This document shows positions 1 to 12,062 of a DNA stretch of 64,000 nt, in pieces. Each line of letters starts with the position of its first letter. Positions within the stretch are counted from its first letter, which is position 1. Made by a program: the position numbers and the translations under genes. This DNA comes from Sipunculus nudus (Eukaryota > Annelida > Sipuncula > Golfingiida > Sipunculidae). The notes beneath the pieces are model-generated. The model made no database searches. It saw nothing but the letters and a program-made list of their open reading frames with translations, and was not told where the DNA came from. The stretch is from assembly GCA_026874595.1 (NCBI GenBank), contig CM049318.1:12445241-12509240 (forward strand). Direction: 5' to 3'.

Positions 1-2241
1 ACACATGTGGTGCTGTCCTTCTGTCCGCCAACAAAGCTATGACTGCTGCTCACTGCACTATCGGCAGATAACACTAGTTTTATGTTTTGAATCATGAATG
101 GATGATTACAAACACAAATCGTTGTTAATAAAATTATTGTGTTCTTATACTTATGATACATCTGCCAGATGGCGAGCGATATTATACTTCCCGTCTGGTT
201 ATTTGAATTGTCTCTGTGCAATTTTACGCAAAACATTAACAAAAGTATGATGGGATTGTATGGAATGTTAAGGTAACACCGAAAGCAGGGTCCATTAAAT
301 TTTGAAAGTAACCAAAGTCAATAGCAATTATTTTTAATTCAAATAATTTTATTCTTTTTTTCACATACGGCTATTTAATTATAATAGAGCTATTTACCCG
401 TATTCGGGCGGGTTTTTGTTGTTGCCTGGAATTGGGTTGTTGAACCTCGACATCTTTGTAGGCCTTTACGCAAGGTTTGAAGGGGACCTTTCTGGCTGAG
501 TTTTTGATCTGACTGCTTCTTAATTGTTACATGTAAGGACAAATATTTAAGAGAATACATATTGTCTTGCTCACGTATGTTATAAAGCATATGAAAACAT
601 CATAAAAGGTCGTTTCCTTATGTTTTGCTGTTACAGGAGTGGATTCCAGGTTCTGCTAGGCGCTTCCCAGGTTGACGGTTCTGATGCCGAGCAGACTATT
701 GAGGTGTCTTTTACTACCTAGGTATTTTAACTTAATATAATATGTTAAGTTTCAAGTTTCTCTACCAAATTATCTTGACTACAACAAGAATAGTGTCGTT
801 AAATGTATCGCTGTTGTGGGAAAGTGGGATTATGGTGTAGTTTGTGTATTGCATTTAAACTTTACCTTTTATTATAACATATTTATTATGTATTAATCAA
901 CGATAGCCAAAGTTATTAAAAGTGTATTATCTATACACTCTCAACTTATCTGGTTTAAACCTGCCTTCACTAACTGCACCACAGGTACAGCGGCAGTTCC
1001 GGGGCCAGGTTTCCCTAATGACATCGCCATCCTCCGTCTGGCTGACAGTGCTAGAACTGTTAGTGGTGTCGTCGAATTCGCTCATTTTGCTAACTCTTTC
1101 GAGAACTATGTGGGCGCCACCTGCTACATTTCCGGTTGGGGAAGAACTAGTATGTATGAAATCGAGATACGAAAATATTTAAAAAGTACACTTGGAGGAA
1201 AGAAAATCAAGAGAGCATGATATCTGTTTAATAAATCTAGGGGTACGGAAATCGAGATACGAGGATATCTATTACTATACCGAGAGGCACGGGAATGGAT
1301 ATATTTTAACTTTAACCAAAAATTAACGTCTAGAACCATATAATATTATATACTGCTATCGGCTATTGGATAACTGTTTGAATATGTTATTAATTTTAAA
1401 AAACTAAATGAAACCATTTTCATACAAATGTATACGTCCAGTTTGCCAGGAAAACGTCTTTTTCATTCACTTGGACGCAACATGCCCTGTGTTAAATAAG
1501 CATATCTATGTTATCAGCTAAAGACAATGCATTTTAGCGCTTACATGAGAATAAGATACCAAAACTATAACTTTGCTAATAAACTTCATTGATTATGTGT
1601 ATTCTGCTAGATGGATCTAGTGGTTCTCTGCCATCCACTCTTCAGGAGGCTCTGGTAGACCACATCGACACTCGCTCTGGTTGACCACATCGACACCGCC
1701 GAGTGCCAGAACAGAATGCCTATCAACCTTGCCGATGGTGTCAACGACAGCCACTTCTGTGTGCACACCAACACCAGATCCCACGGATCTTGGCAGGTGA
1801 GCTAGTTTCTACCCTGGAGAAATCGATCTCCAAAAGTAATTGTAAACGTGGTCCATAGGTGATCTCAAAGATCAATGTTGTATAAATAGAAGCCGGATAA
1901 TAACATTTAAAAAAGATTACAATTTGAATGAAATGATATATAGTATATAAATGAAGTCTTTAGGTCTATTAGCACCACACAGATCCTTGTACACAATTCA
2001 TGTAAAAATGAATTTAATTTAATGTGATTATTTTAGTGCGAGCATGGTCCAGAGTCCTCAAGGCTAATTTTGTTACAGGGTAACAGCGGTGGACCCGTCC
2101 AGTGGCACCAAAGGAGGTAGCTGGACTGTATGTGGAGTAACTTCCTGGTGAGTCGGCAATACCGTAAACGGCTGTGACACCACCTACCCGTCTGTCTACG
2201 CCAGAACCAGCGCCTTCAGTTCCTGGACCGACAGCAACTAG
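1..2241 (+). pseudogene. Chymotrypsin-like serine protease copy 1, decayed, 5' end outside window
   Basis: Exon remnants follow the same order as the intact copies: exon 2 end 1-67, exon 3 637-721, exon 4 977-1149, exon 5 1611-1796, exon 6 2079-2241. The His motif TAAHC in exon 2 is kept. Lesions seen directly: the donor after exon 2 reads ag|ataac instead of ag|gtaat; the last exon 3 codon is TAG (719-721) where intact copies have GAG; the acceptor before exon 4 is TG; exon 4 has a net +4 shift before the Asp motif; exon 5 has a 25 bp tandem duplication (about 1651-1700); exon 6 has a +1 shift, GNSGGP instead of GDSGGP, and TGGTGA where intact copies have TGGGGA. The Cys before the Ser motif is Trp. 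It is more divergent from copies 2-6 than they are from each other, so it is an old paralogue. No AATAAA follows the stop. Confidence 0.9.
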
Positions 2242-2709
2242 ACGCGATACATGTTGTTCGAATACAGACCATGATAAATGATTAAAATTTGTGCAAACCG
2301 AGGATCCCCCACTGGCATTAGCAGACGGCCAGTGCCAAGTAATTGCGTGTCAGGAATAACCTGGTGACAAGCAAACACAATGGCCCAAAAGGATTAAGCA
2401 TAATGCCTGGTCATATGCAGGAGATCGCCTACCGGAACAATAAGTCACCAACGCTTTGGCCAATAAGATAAATCAATATGTTTTGCCAATCAGAGACGTG
2501 GTCTCATTCTCTTGTAACAGGCTCTCTTGTAATGAGCCAATCGAAGAGGCTTTAGGTCTTGTTTTTATCGCATGTGCCAGGTCAATGCATATCTTGCACG
2601 ACATCAGCACAAAAAGTTGAAATAATATACCAGAAAAGCAATTTTCGACACTTCAATATTTTGTAAGGTGGTTCAAAATTTACAACCAGAACAGCAGCTA
2701 TCTAATTAA
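2242..2709. other. 3' flank of copy 1, non-coding
   Basis: Holds the last 24 bp of the hAT-like MITE (2291-2314) followed by its flank GCATTAGC, then about 390 bp shared with the equivalent place in every unit. This shared block contains three CCAAT boxes at 2460, 2486 and 2537, the middle one in the NF-Y-like form CCAATCAG. No open reading frame of interest. Confidence 0.6.
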
Positions 2710-4462
2710 GGTCTAATCATCGTCAAAAATCATGAAAATTACATTTTTCTGGAAAGCATCTGGCTTTATAGATGTTTGCTATATCTATCTTTTCACAAAA
2801 ACACGTTCCTGGGGTTATATTGTATCAATTAGAAAAATAAGTATTTCAATTCAGATGTCAACCCCACGTGGGGTGCAAACAGGACCAACTGTCAGCTCGG
2901 CGAGAGTTAGCAGCATGTAAGTTGCTTATTGGTTAACCATGCGCTCGTGGTACAAGGCAAATGGTTGATTGACAGGCGTGGGGTAGCAGCGATCAGTCAG
3001 CCGGGAAAGAGCTTATCTTTATTACCGGCACTTACTAATTGGCACTAATTAATACAAACACGTCCCCCTATACGCCTAACCCAGAATTAATTGTACAAAC
3101 TTTACTCCTCCAGTCGCCGAATAATGTCTATGTCACTGCCCTAAAATATGTTAGTGTCACCCAATAATGGTCCTGGCACCAAGAATATACCCAGAAATAT
3201 TAATTTACCGATTGTTATTTCTGTAATATTATCCCTGTTATACACTAAAACATTTCTCCCAGGGTCCATTTATCGTTAGTGGAGGATGTGGATAAACGCC
3301 GAGGGTGGTGCAGCAATATGGGACTGGGTTGCACGAATGAATTTTGTGAGAGGAACGCGGCACCAAGTTACACCACCACGTCGCCTGCTAACAAATTTTG
3401 CGAAGTGAACCGCGCTGGAGGCTTAGCTATGAGAGCGATCGGTAAAGGAAGGGCGGCCACAGCACGATTTAGCGCGTATATGACTGGTGTAAATAAATCT
3501 AATGAGAGAGAGAGTTGCTGCTAGCTATGTAGTGTCTCATATATAATTGTGAGAGGGAGAGAGAAGCTGTTAATTGGATTAGGGTATATGGTGGTCTGAA
3601 TGAGAGCGCATAGTAAACAGAGTGATCGTTCTTATCAGTCACTTCACACCTGACGCGTGCCCCGGCGCGGTAGCCCATGACCTGATTACCGATGACCGAC
3701 CCCTCGGACCAGTAAGCTCCGCCTACTTTAGTTTGACAGTTCTCCAGTTGTCATGATGCCTAATAAAATCCTGTTTTTAACATTGATAAACCATTAAATT
3801 TTATAATTTATATATTGAAACCGATTCTTATGGGAACATTTAGAGAAAAAATACAACTGTCACTTGCGCTTATATCCCTGTTTTCCACTTAAAACGAAAT
3901 TTCTCTTCCCAAACAGTTTTTGGCCGTTTTCTCAAAACAGTATTTCAGGAGACTGTACGGTCTTCAGAGCCATATTTCTCAAAAACCATCGAATATAGAT
4001 TCTTCAAATTTTGCATATAGGTGAATCAACAAGTATTCTAAAATGCTTTTTTTTTCCTTTTTTCTATATCGTTTTAAGTGTAGTAGAAATACGTTATTTA
4101 AACGAAATAAGTATTGTTAACATCACACATTTTTTTCTAAATTTAAAATACATTATGAAAAAAAGACAATAAATATATAACCAAAAAAACGCCTGGGGAT
4201 ACTTGTATGTAGTTTCAAATGATACTATTTCCACATACATACCCTATGCCAATTTTGAGATATATCCAATTAAATAAGAATAATTTTAAATCATTTCAAG
4301 TTTAAAATTTTCAAAGTAGACACTGTTACACTTTTTAAATATATATCAACTAATAGAGAATATTCTAAGGATTCTAAATATATATACTTCACTGTGTCTA
4401 AAATTATTATTAATGAATTCTAAAGCTAAATTAAACCAAGGTTGTTTGACGATGATTAGACC
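2710..4462. mobile_element. Non-autonomous TIR transposon, 1753 bp, TTAA target duplication
   Basis: The ends are perfect 18 bp inverted repeats: GGTCTAATCATCGTCAAA at 2710-2727 and its reverse complement at 4445-4462. Each end is flanked by TTAA (2706-2709 and 4463-4466). Paralogous units give the empty site: ctaattaaattaggagtaatg at about 12450 in unit 2 and a close match near 58770 in unit 6. Removing the element with one TTAA restores that sequence at the same length. TTAA duplication is the hallmark of the piggyBac superfamily, but the termini are not a piggyBac end I recognise, and a TA duplication with one extra terminal base pair would fit equally well. Interior reading frames (2732-2920, 3279-3524) resemble no transposase, so it is probably non-autonomous. 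Confidence 0.85.
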
Positions 4463-4466
4463 TTAA

Positions 4467-7400
4467 ATAAGGAGTAATGTAATGGTAAAGAAATGGTTTG
4501 TTTCCGGAATCGAATTAAGCTAACACCCATAACATAAATTATTAGCAAAATGTTATCTATACAGAGAGATTAGTCATTTTGTAGTTTCTCTCGGTTATTA
4601 AACAAACCGCAAGCTAGAGGCCATGGTCCTGTCAATAAAAATATCTTACTAAAATGTCTTTTGCTGTCGCAAAATCCATATTTGTCTTTCCCCTGACGCC
4701 AATCTTCCAAAAATATGCAATACTTAAAATTTTTTTTTTACCCTATGTCGGGATCCTGCCAGTAAAACAAGTTCTTCAAATTGGAAGGAAAAACAGGTTA
4801 TACCTCCAGTTGTGCTGTTGATAAAAATCTAGTTTTCCGCAGATCTGACCTTGAAGATCCAGGCCAAGGTTCCCAGTTTTCGAACTCTTGTACTTTTTTA
4901 AAACAACTTTTGTGTAAGGAAGAAATATGCACAGCTTAAAAAAATCATAGCGTATAAGAGGAATATTTCAAACGATGAAATGGATCACTTTATTCATTTA
5001 CATGGTTTTATCGAGGCAACCTCCAGGACTGAAAACAACGTACCTACTCCGTTTAAAAGCAAAATGGATTTTTTCCAGGCATTCGATGATGGTCAAAGAA
5101 TTATATTAACATAAAAGACGGATTATTTTTTAAAATCAATCCTCGTTTGCATTTGACGTCGCTCTGACCAGTTACCTTGATCACTTTTTCGTTCTGTGAA
5201 CGTTTAACTTAGTATTGTAAATTTATTTTTTATTGCAAATGAGTAAGTATTCAAAGCGGATAGTACATAACTAAAGAACTGGTTGGTTGAAACCAATATC
5301 GGATCTTAAAATGGAGGGAGAGAGAAGAAGATTTATAGTTTCAAAAACATACATGTATAATCTTGGTTTCGTTGCTTTATAATGTCTGAAATTCGATGAT
5401 ATATCCCTAATATTTAGACTGCTCTAAATGCGGTATTGTTTTTATTTTAATAAACTTTTACTATGTATATTTGTAATGGAGGAATTTCATTTGGCAGGTA
5501 TTTTGCAAGGATATCAAGAGGCAGAAACCTATTTTATGAATCTATTTCACAACTGGATAACGTAATAAGAAAATCAGAAGCGAGCATCATAAGACTTTTG
5601 CAGCATGCGCTTGATCCATTGATCATGATACATGATTATATTGTAATATGTCACATGTACGACATTGTTATTGTGTCCGTTTATCATGATAACATTGCAA
5701 TAAAATGTTGATGATTCTTATCCAGATATTATATATTAAATTAAAAAAAAAAAAAAAACAAACAGCCACTCATCAATCACATCATTGTTCCCTTTCCATT
5801 GACTGACAATAATATAAGGTAGATATTCTTTGGTATTCATGGATAACGGTATAATATACATATTGCTGAAAATAAATTATCATTCTGCTATCTTATTATT
5901 GTCAATTTATTTTATACCATGAATGGGTCATCTTTTGGGACTCAAATGACCTCGATCTTGAAACCGGTATTACATCAAATTCCAGATATTGTCAGAATAT
6001 AGTCATGCCCGGATGACATGACAATAAGCAGGGCTTGACTGTATAACAGATTATTAATTTATTTTATTTAAATTTACATTTTAAGCTACTTCCCCCCCAC
6101 CTCATTCTTTAAAATCTCTTCACATATATAACAAGAAAGGTGATAACGTGTAGACTGCAACATAGATGTCACAGGAGGTCGACTTGATGTAGACGCTAAA
6201 CCATGCCCTGATGATACCAATAGGTACATATATTGATTGAGTTGTAACTCAATGCTTCAACGTGTTATATATGTATGCAGATTTCCCAAGCATAATGTTT
6301 GATATAAAATTTAAAAGAAAATACCTGCATTATAAGCAAATGAACACATAACATACATACGATATTTTATAATGAGCCTGCAGTCAAAATAGATTAAAAG
6401 AAATTTGGGAGGGGGGGGAGATTTCGAATCAAATGCCGGAGAGAAGGGCATGCTCTTGACTCTTCATCACGTAGAGGTTGAATATTATGTATCTAATATA
6501 TTAAGTATGCTTCCCTTGTATATCCTGTCTGTAGGTGTATGGGAGACAAAAGATCAGCTGTCACCTTCTATTAGACATCAGATAAACCAGTTATACGTAA
6601 TACTCCTGTGTATACAAAATAACCCTGGTCATGTTATCAACAGGGAGTTGCTTTTCTCAGAATATTAAATGCAGGAGTAAATTACGTATTTAACAGACAA
6701 GTGGGGAATAAATGTATATAAAGGTGTGCGCGCGTGTGTCTTACAAAAATAAATATAAATAAATAAGATGTGTACAAAAACATAGTTATGATCATCATTG
6801 TACCCTCGATGTAATTAATTTATTTTCTTCTAAAAACCATAATATATAACAAAGATGACATACGTCGTTAAGGTTGACGTAGGAATCATCGTAAAACAGC
6901 TGAGAAACACATTTAAATATTTAATTTCTTAGTCAGGTATGTTAGGATAAATATTTGAATATAATTTTTAAAAATAAAAATGGGAAAAAGTATATGCATA
7001 TATTTCTTAAATTATTCTTTTTAAAATATATCATACATATTTACTCGTTTGAATATGTACAACAGTGTGTATATGAAGGCTAATTTTCAGATCTCGAGAC
7101 TATTGTGTATAAAAAAATGTCGAAGGATAAATGGGGATCCTAAAAATTCTAATATATAAATATTTCTTAAGGATACATGAAAATTCCAGGCAAATGTTTA
7201 TGTTCCAGCAAATGTGTTTTTCAATTAAAAAGGAACCTAGGACGATTTAAATATTGTCAAATATTGCTTTCCTGAGTTTGACAAATATTCCGTGGCAAAA
7301 GTGCTAACAATCAGTGCTTTGATTTATATGTTAAACGCAGTTCTCGGGTATATTCTATAGGAATAAATATCTGCTTGAAATCCATTCCTTGCTCTTAGCA

Positions 7401-7825
7401 ATCCTCAGGACTGCAGGAGCAGACATTATAGGTAATTGCCAGTAGAAGTTGAACAAGTAAATTTTCCCATTAAACATGCTGCAAAATAACCGTGTTTAAG
7501 ATAATTTTAAATTAAAACATCAACAAATGACATAGCAGTCAAGTGATCTTGAAATATATATTATGCCAGCTAAATTTGTGAGGACAACAAAAGCAGTATA
7601 TTTGTCGTGAAATTTGGGATAACGATTGAAATAAATAATTGTAAAATACAATACAGATTCCTTATTAATCACACCCACACTGAACAATGTTCTAGAAGCC
7701 TGGTTTTAATATCGGTATTAAGAACTGTGGCGCACGTGAATTATATCAGCGGCCTTGCATATATCCGCGTGGTGAGACGAACTTAGCACGGGAATGTCAA
7801 TGAGCATTGGGAACGCAGCAGTTGG
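4467..7825. other. Intergenic DNA upstream of protease copy 2
   Basis: About 3.4 kb shared with the region upstream of every other copy. It includes an 82-codon open frame (5463-5711) that recurs in all units, an inverted ATTGACAATAAT-type pair around 5800-5910, a G-rich homopolymer near 6408-6419, and AT-rich DNA up to the promoter. Near 4840-4880 there is a TGACCTTGA-type motif block also found at 17240 and 59060. I see no convincing gene. Confidence 0.5.
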
Positions 7826-7904
7826 CTTATCTTAAGTGGTAGCGGTCAGTTCTATATAAAGCGACGGTGGGAGTAGTTCTGCACATTCCCTGCTGGATAC
7901 CAGA
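7826..7904 (+). promoter_or_regulatory. Core promoter of protease copy 2
   Basis: TATA box TATATAAA at 7853-7860, about 45 bp upstream of the start codon, implying a 5' leader of only about 20 nt. A GATA-factor site in reverse orientation (CTTATCT = AGATAAG) lies at 7826-7832. The block from the GATA site to the start codon is nearly identical before all five complete copies. GATA sites are common in gut-expressed genes, so a digestive-gland role is plausible but inferred. Confidence 0.65.
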
Positions 7905-10200
7905 ATGTTCAGACTCGCAGTTGTTACCCTGGCCCTATTGGCATTAGGTGAGTTATTTATAGTCCTATATTGCATGGCAATATGCTGATGGTAATAGTAA
8001 TAAATAATGCTATTTATTTGTTAAACAGTTTGTGAGAAATATCATGTAGTATACGTAAGTAAAAATTAGATACTTATTTGTTGATTTTTTATTTTTTTAT
8101 TTACATGTCCTTTGAATCTTGAAGTTTAGAAGTATCGGAGAAATGAAAGCTCAGTTACTCATAAGATACTTCAAAATAATATAACGATATTATTGCAGGT
8201 CCTGAAGTTTCTTTTTGTCAAAAAGCAATTAAAACATATGGTTATTATATTTAATATAATGGTATTATATACAGACAAAATATATATCTAACATTGAATT
8301 AAAAACGGAAACAGGTAACATTCAATTTCCACACTGTTTTGAATAACCCAGTACTAATGTGACTGACTAAAATAAACTGATTTTTATTTTCAGCCGAGGC
8401 TCGTCCTCGTGCCACCTACCACGCAAATGTGGACGCACCTTTCATCATTGGAGGTTCACCTGTATCAAAGGGCCGCTGGCCATGGCAGCTGTCCCTTCAG
8501 ATCTGCTCCTTCGGCTGTGGTCACACATGTGGTGCTGTCCTGCTGTCCTCCAGCAAAGCTCTGACTGCTGCTCACTGTACCACTGGCAGGTAATAATCCC
8601 ACACTATTATATGTAATAGAATGTAAATAGTTACTTAATATTTATATTTGAATAAAGACATATAATGAAAGGAATTAATTTTCAAACTTTAATGAACGGC
8701 ATACCCTTTCACTACATTCAACTTAGTCCCTGTCTCTGCTCACAGGAGCGGATTCCAGGTTCTTCTTGGTGCTTCCCAGATTGACGGTTCTGATGCCGAG
8801 CAGACGATTGATATCTCTTCTACCACAGAGGTATGGATAGTGTTCCTTTCTATGATGAAAACTACAGTTATATATCTTGTGTAAATAAACATGTGTAAAT
8901 GTACCTGTACATGTATTGACCGTTATACTTTCGCAACCAGAGGAAAAAGTATATTTATTGAGGCTGAATTATTATCATACATAAAGAATTGTGATCATGT
9001 AAAAACAGTTGTTAATAATCAATACATACTCTGTATCAAAACAATTCTATTTTAGCACCCCGAATATAGTGGCAGCGCCCCAGGTGTTCCCAACGATATC
9101 GCCACCCTGCGTCTTGCTCAAAGTGCTAGAACTGTTAGTGGTGTCGTCGAATTCGCTCGTCTTGCTAACTCTTTCGAGAACTACGTTGGCGCAACATGCT
9201 ACATTTCTGGTTGGGGAAGAACTGGTGAGTGTTAATTTTTCGATCATGGGCGGATACAGGGGTCCAACCCAGAATTGCTAATAAAAAAACTAAAAATCAT
9301 CAGATCCAGAAAGGGAGGGATAAAGGGCAGAAACAATCGATTTAAACGATAAAAGATAGTTTGTGACTCAAAGGAGGTGGTCCGGACCCCTTGACCCCTC
9401 TGAATCCGCTACGGCCGATGATTGATTCCCCACAAGTGTTGTGTCTGTTATATGTTTATAAACAACAAATTGTCAACAAATACCTATATTTATGTTTCTT
9501 TCTTACTCAGATGGATCTGGTGGTTCTCTGCCATCCACTCTTCAGGAGGCTCTGGTAGACCACATCGAAACCGCCGAGTGCCAGAACAGAATGCCCATCA
9601 ACCTTGCCGATGGTGTCAACGACAGCCACTTCTGCGTGCACACCAACTCCAGAACTCGCGGTTCCTGCCAGGTGAGTAAAATAATGATTCAGTTATATTT
9701 GTCTGGATTCCTCAAGTTTTTAAATAACAAAAGTATGTTCTAAAAGATAATTTGAACATTTAAAGCTGTGGTGTTTTAAATTGCCTTCGTAAATGCTCAA
9801 TGTATACGGATTTCTCACTAAGAGTTAAGTTAAAAACCATAGTAATGAATAACTACGAATCGTTTTGATATTTAAAATTAGGAAATTGAATCTAGAATGA
9901 AGTAAACATATTTGCAGGGTAATTATGGAAATGCAAAGTCGGAAAATGTTTATTGAAGGGTGAAATAATAATTACTTTGATAGCGATTATGTACCCTCTA
10001 ATCCGATATGCTTAAAATTTGTAATTATTTGGTCCTAGGGTGACAGTGGTGGACCCGTCCAGTGTAACAACGGAGGTAGTTGGACTGTATGTGGAGTGAC
10101 TTCCTGGGGAGTTGGCAATATCGTAAACAGCTGTGACACCACCTACCCGTCTGTTTACACCAGAGCCAGCGCCTTCAGATCCTGGATCGACAGCAACTAG
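7905..10200 (+). CDS. Chymotrypsin-like secreted serine protease, copy 2 (intact, 271 aa)
   Basis: Peptidase family S1 endoprotease, probably digestive. Exons 7905-7947, 8394-8589, 8746-8830, 9056-9224, 9511-9671, 10039-10200; every intron is GT-AG and the joined frame is 816 nt. Residues 1-17 are a signal peptide, 18-31 a short propeptide, and the mature chain starts at IIGG (32). Triad: His75 in TAAHC, Asp122 in NDIATL, Ser221 in GDSGGP. The S1 pocket reads Gly (position 189 equivalent, residue 215), Gly242 (216) and Ser256 (226). There is no Asp189, so it is not trypsin; chymotrypsin or elastase-like specificity is expected. Cys52, Cys56 and Cys236 are extra to the conserved set. It differs from copies 3-5 only at residue 7 (Val for Ala, in the signal peptide) and residue 184 (Glu for Asp). 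The start is fixed by the signal peptide and TATA spacing. AATAAA lies at 10245-10250. Confidence 0.93.
9249..9415. mobile_element. hAT-like MITE in intron 4 of copy 2
   Basis: Imperfect inverted ends: GGCGGATACAGGGGTCC on the left, and ...CTCTGAATCCGCTACGGC on the right. The flanks CGATCATG and CGATGATT look like a decayed 8 bp target duplication, clearer in copy 3. The same element sits in intron 4 of all five complete copies, so it predates their duplication. Assignment to hAT rests on TIR style and duplication length only. Confidence 0.55.
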
Positions 10201-10780
10201 ACGTGATACATGTTGTTCAATTACAGACCATGATAAATGGCTAAAATAAAAACGTACATTATTGACATGGGCTATTCCTGTTTGTAGAAATGCACAATGC
10301 CTAAGTTTGATGATTTATTTTAGGTGAATCGTTCAAACCTTAAAAGATTAAATCACACATTATATTGCCTACATCATTAAGTAATATTCTTTCCTTTAAA
10401 AAATGTTACGGAAGAAAACACGCGCGATCCCGCTAACCCAACTTGCACTCTCTTCATGTGAAATATTTTTAAATGTTTAAAGGGAAAGTTTTTATTTGCT
10501 AGATAGAGGATGATGATTTTGACCAAGGAACGTTTTAATTATCATTTTATATATTTTAAGTTCAATGACTTCAAACCAGCTATACCAGCTATGGTACGTC
10601 ACTGCGCGACACAAGGTTAGGGTGAGATAATGCATTGGTAATACACTAGATAAGAGCATGCACGTTTTCGCAAGGGAGAACCAATTTCTCCTGACCCGTG
10701 GTTTCTGCATACATCAGTCTGCTATAAAGTACATATTGGGAAAGATATATTCACGAACCTAAAAAATAGATAGTGTCAAA

Positions 10781-10854
10781 CCGGCTTCTGTGGTTCAAGA
10801 GTACAGCGTTGGACGTGTGAGTTCGAATCGCAACCGAGGCGGTGGCATTTTTTT
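10781..10854 (+). repeat. tRNA-like / SINE head in unit 2
   Basis: Contains a box A-like stretch (TGTGGTTCAAGAGTACAGC) and a box B-like GAGTTCGAATCGC, followed by a run of seven T, a possible Pol III stop. The two boxes are closer than in a real tRNA and no proper anticodon arm forms, so it is a tRNA-derived repeat or pseudogene rather than a working tRNA. Confidence 0.5.
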
Positions 10855-11961
10855 CACGGTCGCCCCCCCCCCACCCAGGGTAAGCTCCCTGCAGGCTTAA
10901 TGATGAGTGTGCCCAACAGTCAAGTTTTACTCACAAACGCTTGCGCTTTTCGTGGGTTCCTCGGTGTTATGACCCAGCAATGGGGATGACACACATTCAA
11001 AACACGCAAGAGTGGTAGATCGAGCCTGATTGACAACAGGGTAACCGTGTCTATGCTTCTGTCACTGAGTCCGAAAACGGAATGGGACTCTTCATATGTA
11101 GGTGGTCATAGTTTAAACAAATAAAACATATAGGCGGGTACCTGCACCAAAAAGATAGTGTCTGAAGCGAAATATTCAGTCTTAAAACTTGCTTAAACAA
11201 TCTTACTTGCCATGCAATATATAAAGATTAAAAAATAATTTGAATCACTATCCGACCAATCCAACATGAGGACCTGGTGTCACACTAAAAATTGCCATTC
11301 AAGCCTGTTGTCATGGAAACATTATGCCCCAAGTCATGCTTTAAATACTTCAATTAGGTACATAAACATGTGATAACACTTTTACTCACCCAGATCAGAT
11401 CTATATCGGTGATACATCGACTCCAGCACATCGACACTCTGAATCACTCATTGATGAAGTATTCTTGTCGTGACAATAACCGTAACTAGGGTCTATATAC
11501 ATGACAAACACCGGTATACTAATGGAACAAAAGTGAACCAATTTCTTGTGTTTTTTTTGTGTATAAACAAAGATAAATGAGGATATAGCTCAATAAAAAA
11601 AATTAAAGGAAACCTTACATATTTATTTAGATTCTTTCCATTGACTCTACCAATACCTTTAATATTTGTCATTTTATAGGGAATAACTTAAAACAAGATA
11701 TGACAGGTACTGGAACGAGCGAAATTATGAAGATAAAAATGGATGAAGCCGGATTGTAGTTATATATAGGACCTTTACACAAGTATCCACAAGGGAAAGG
11801 TACTCGGCAGGTTTACCCCTGTCTCTCACACAGGAACTAGGTGGCGCTCCGTAACCATCGGTGGATCTGGTATTGGGGGCCATTTTTTCAAGATTCTTCA
11901 AAAGAACCGATTGTTCCGATTGGCATGCACAAGGATTTCAGTCCAGCAAGGTGGCATTAGC

Positions 11962-12062
11962 CAGTGGCGGCCAGGATTTTTTTTTGGGTGGGAAGGAGGA
12001 GCTTATGTGTCACAGAGTGTTACTAACATCTTAAATGTGTGCAAACCGAGGATCCCCCACTG
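11962..12062. mobile_element. hAT-like MITE, 101 bp, perfect 8 bp target duplication (unit 2)
   Basis: Left end CAGTGGCGG..., right end GGATCCCCCACTG; the ends are inverted copies of each other. It is flanked on both sides by GCATTAGC (11954-11961 and 12063-12070), a perfect 8 bp duplication as hAT transposases make. No coding capacity. Confidence 0.75.

Larger units (their letters stand above)
1..7904 (+). repeat. Tandem array unit 1 (partial)
   Basis: Runs from the truncated protease copy 1 to the start codon of copy 2. Relative to the other units it lacks about 1.8 kb downstream of the gene: the 3' flank of copy 1 joins directly to the inside of the hAT-like MITE near 2290. It has gained the TTAA-flanked transposon at 2710-4462. 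The site occupied by the Gypsy-type element in units 3-6 is empty here (around 5345-5370, reading from ...acatgt straight into ataatcttgg). Confidence 0.8.

Noticed and set aside
3279-3524. Small gene inside the TTAA-flanked transposon
   Set aside because: 81 codons with no transposase motif or recognisable domain; likely chance.
9422-9743. Open frames across exon 5 (also near 22160, 33499, 44764, 55941)
   Set aside because: They start in intron 4 and read exon 5 in the wrong frame or run past its donor; they are shadows of the protease exon.
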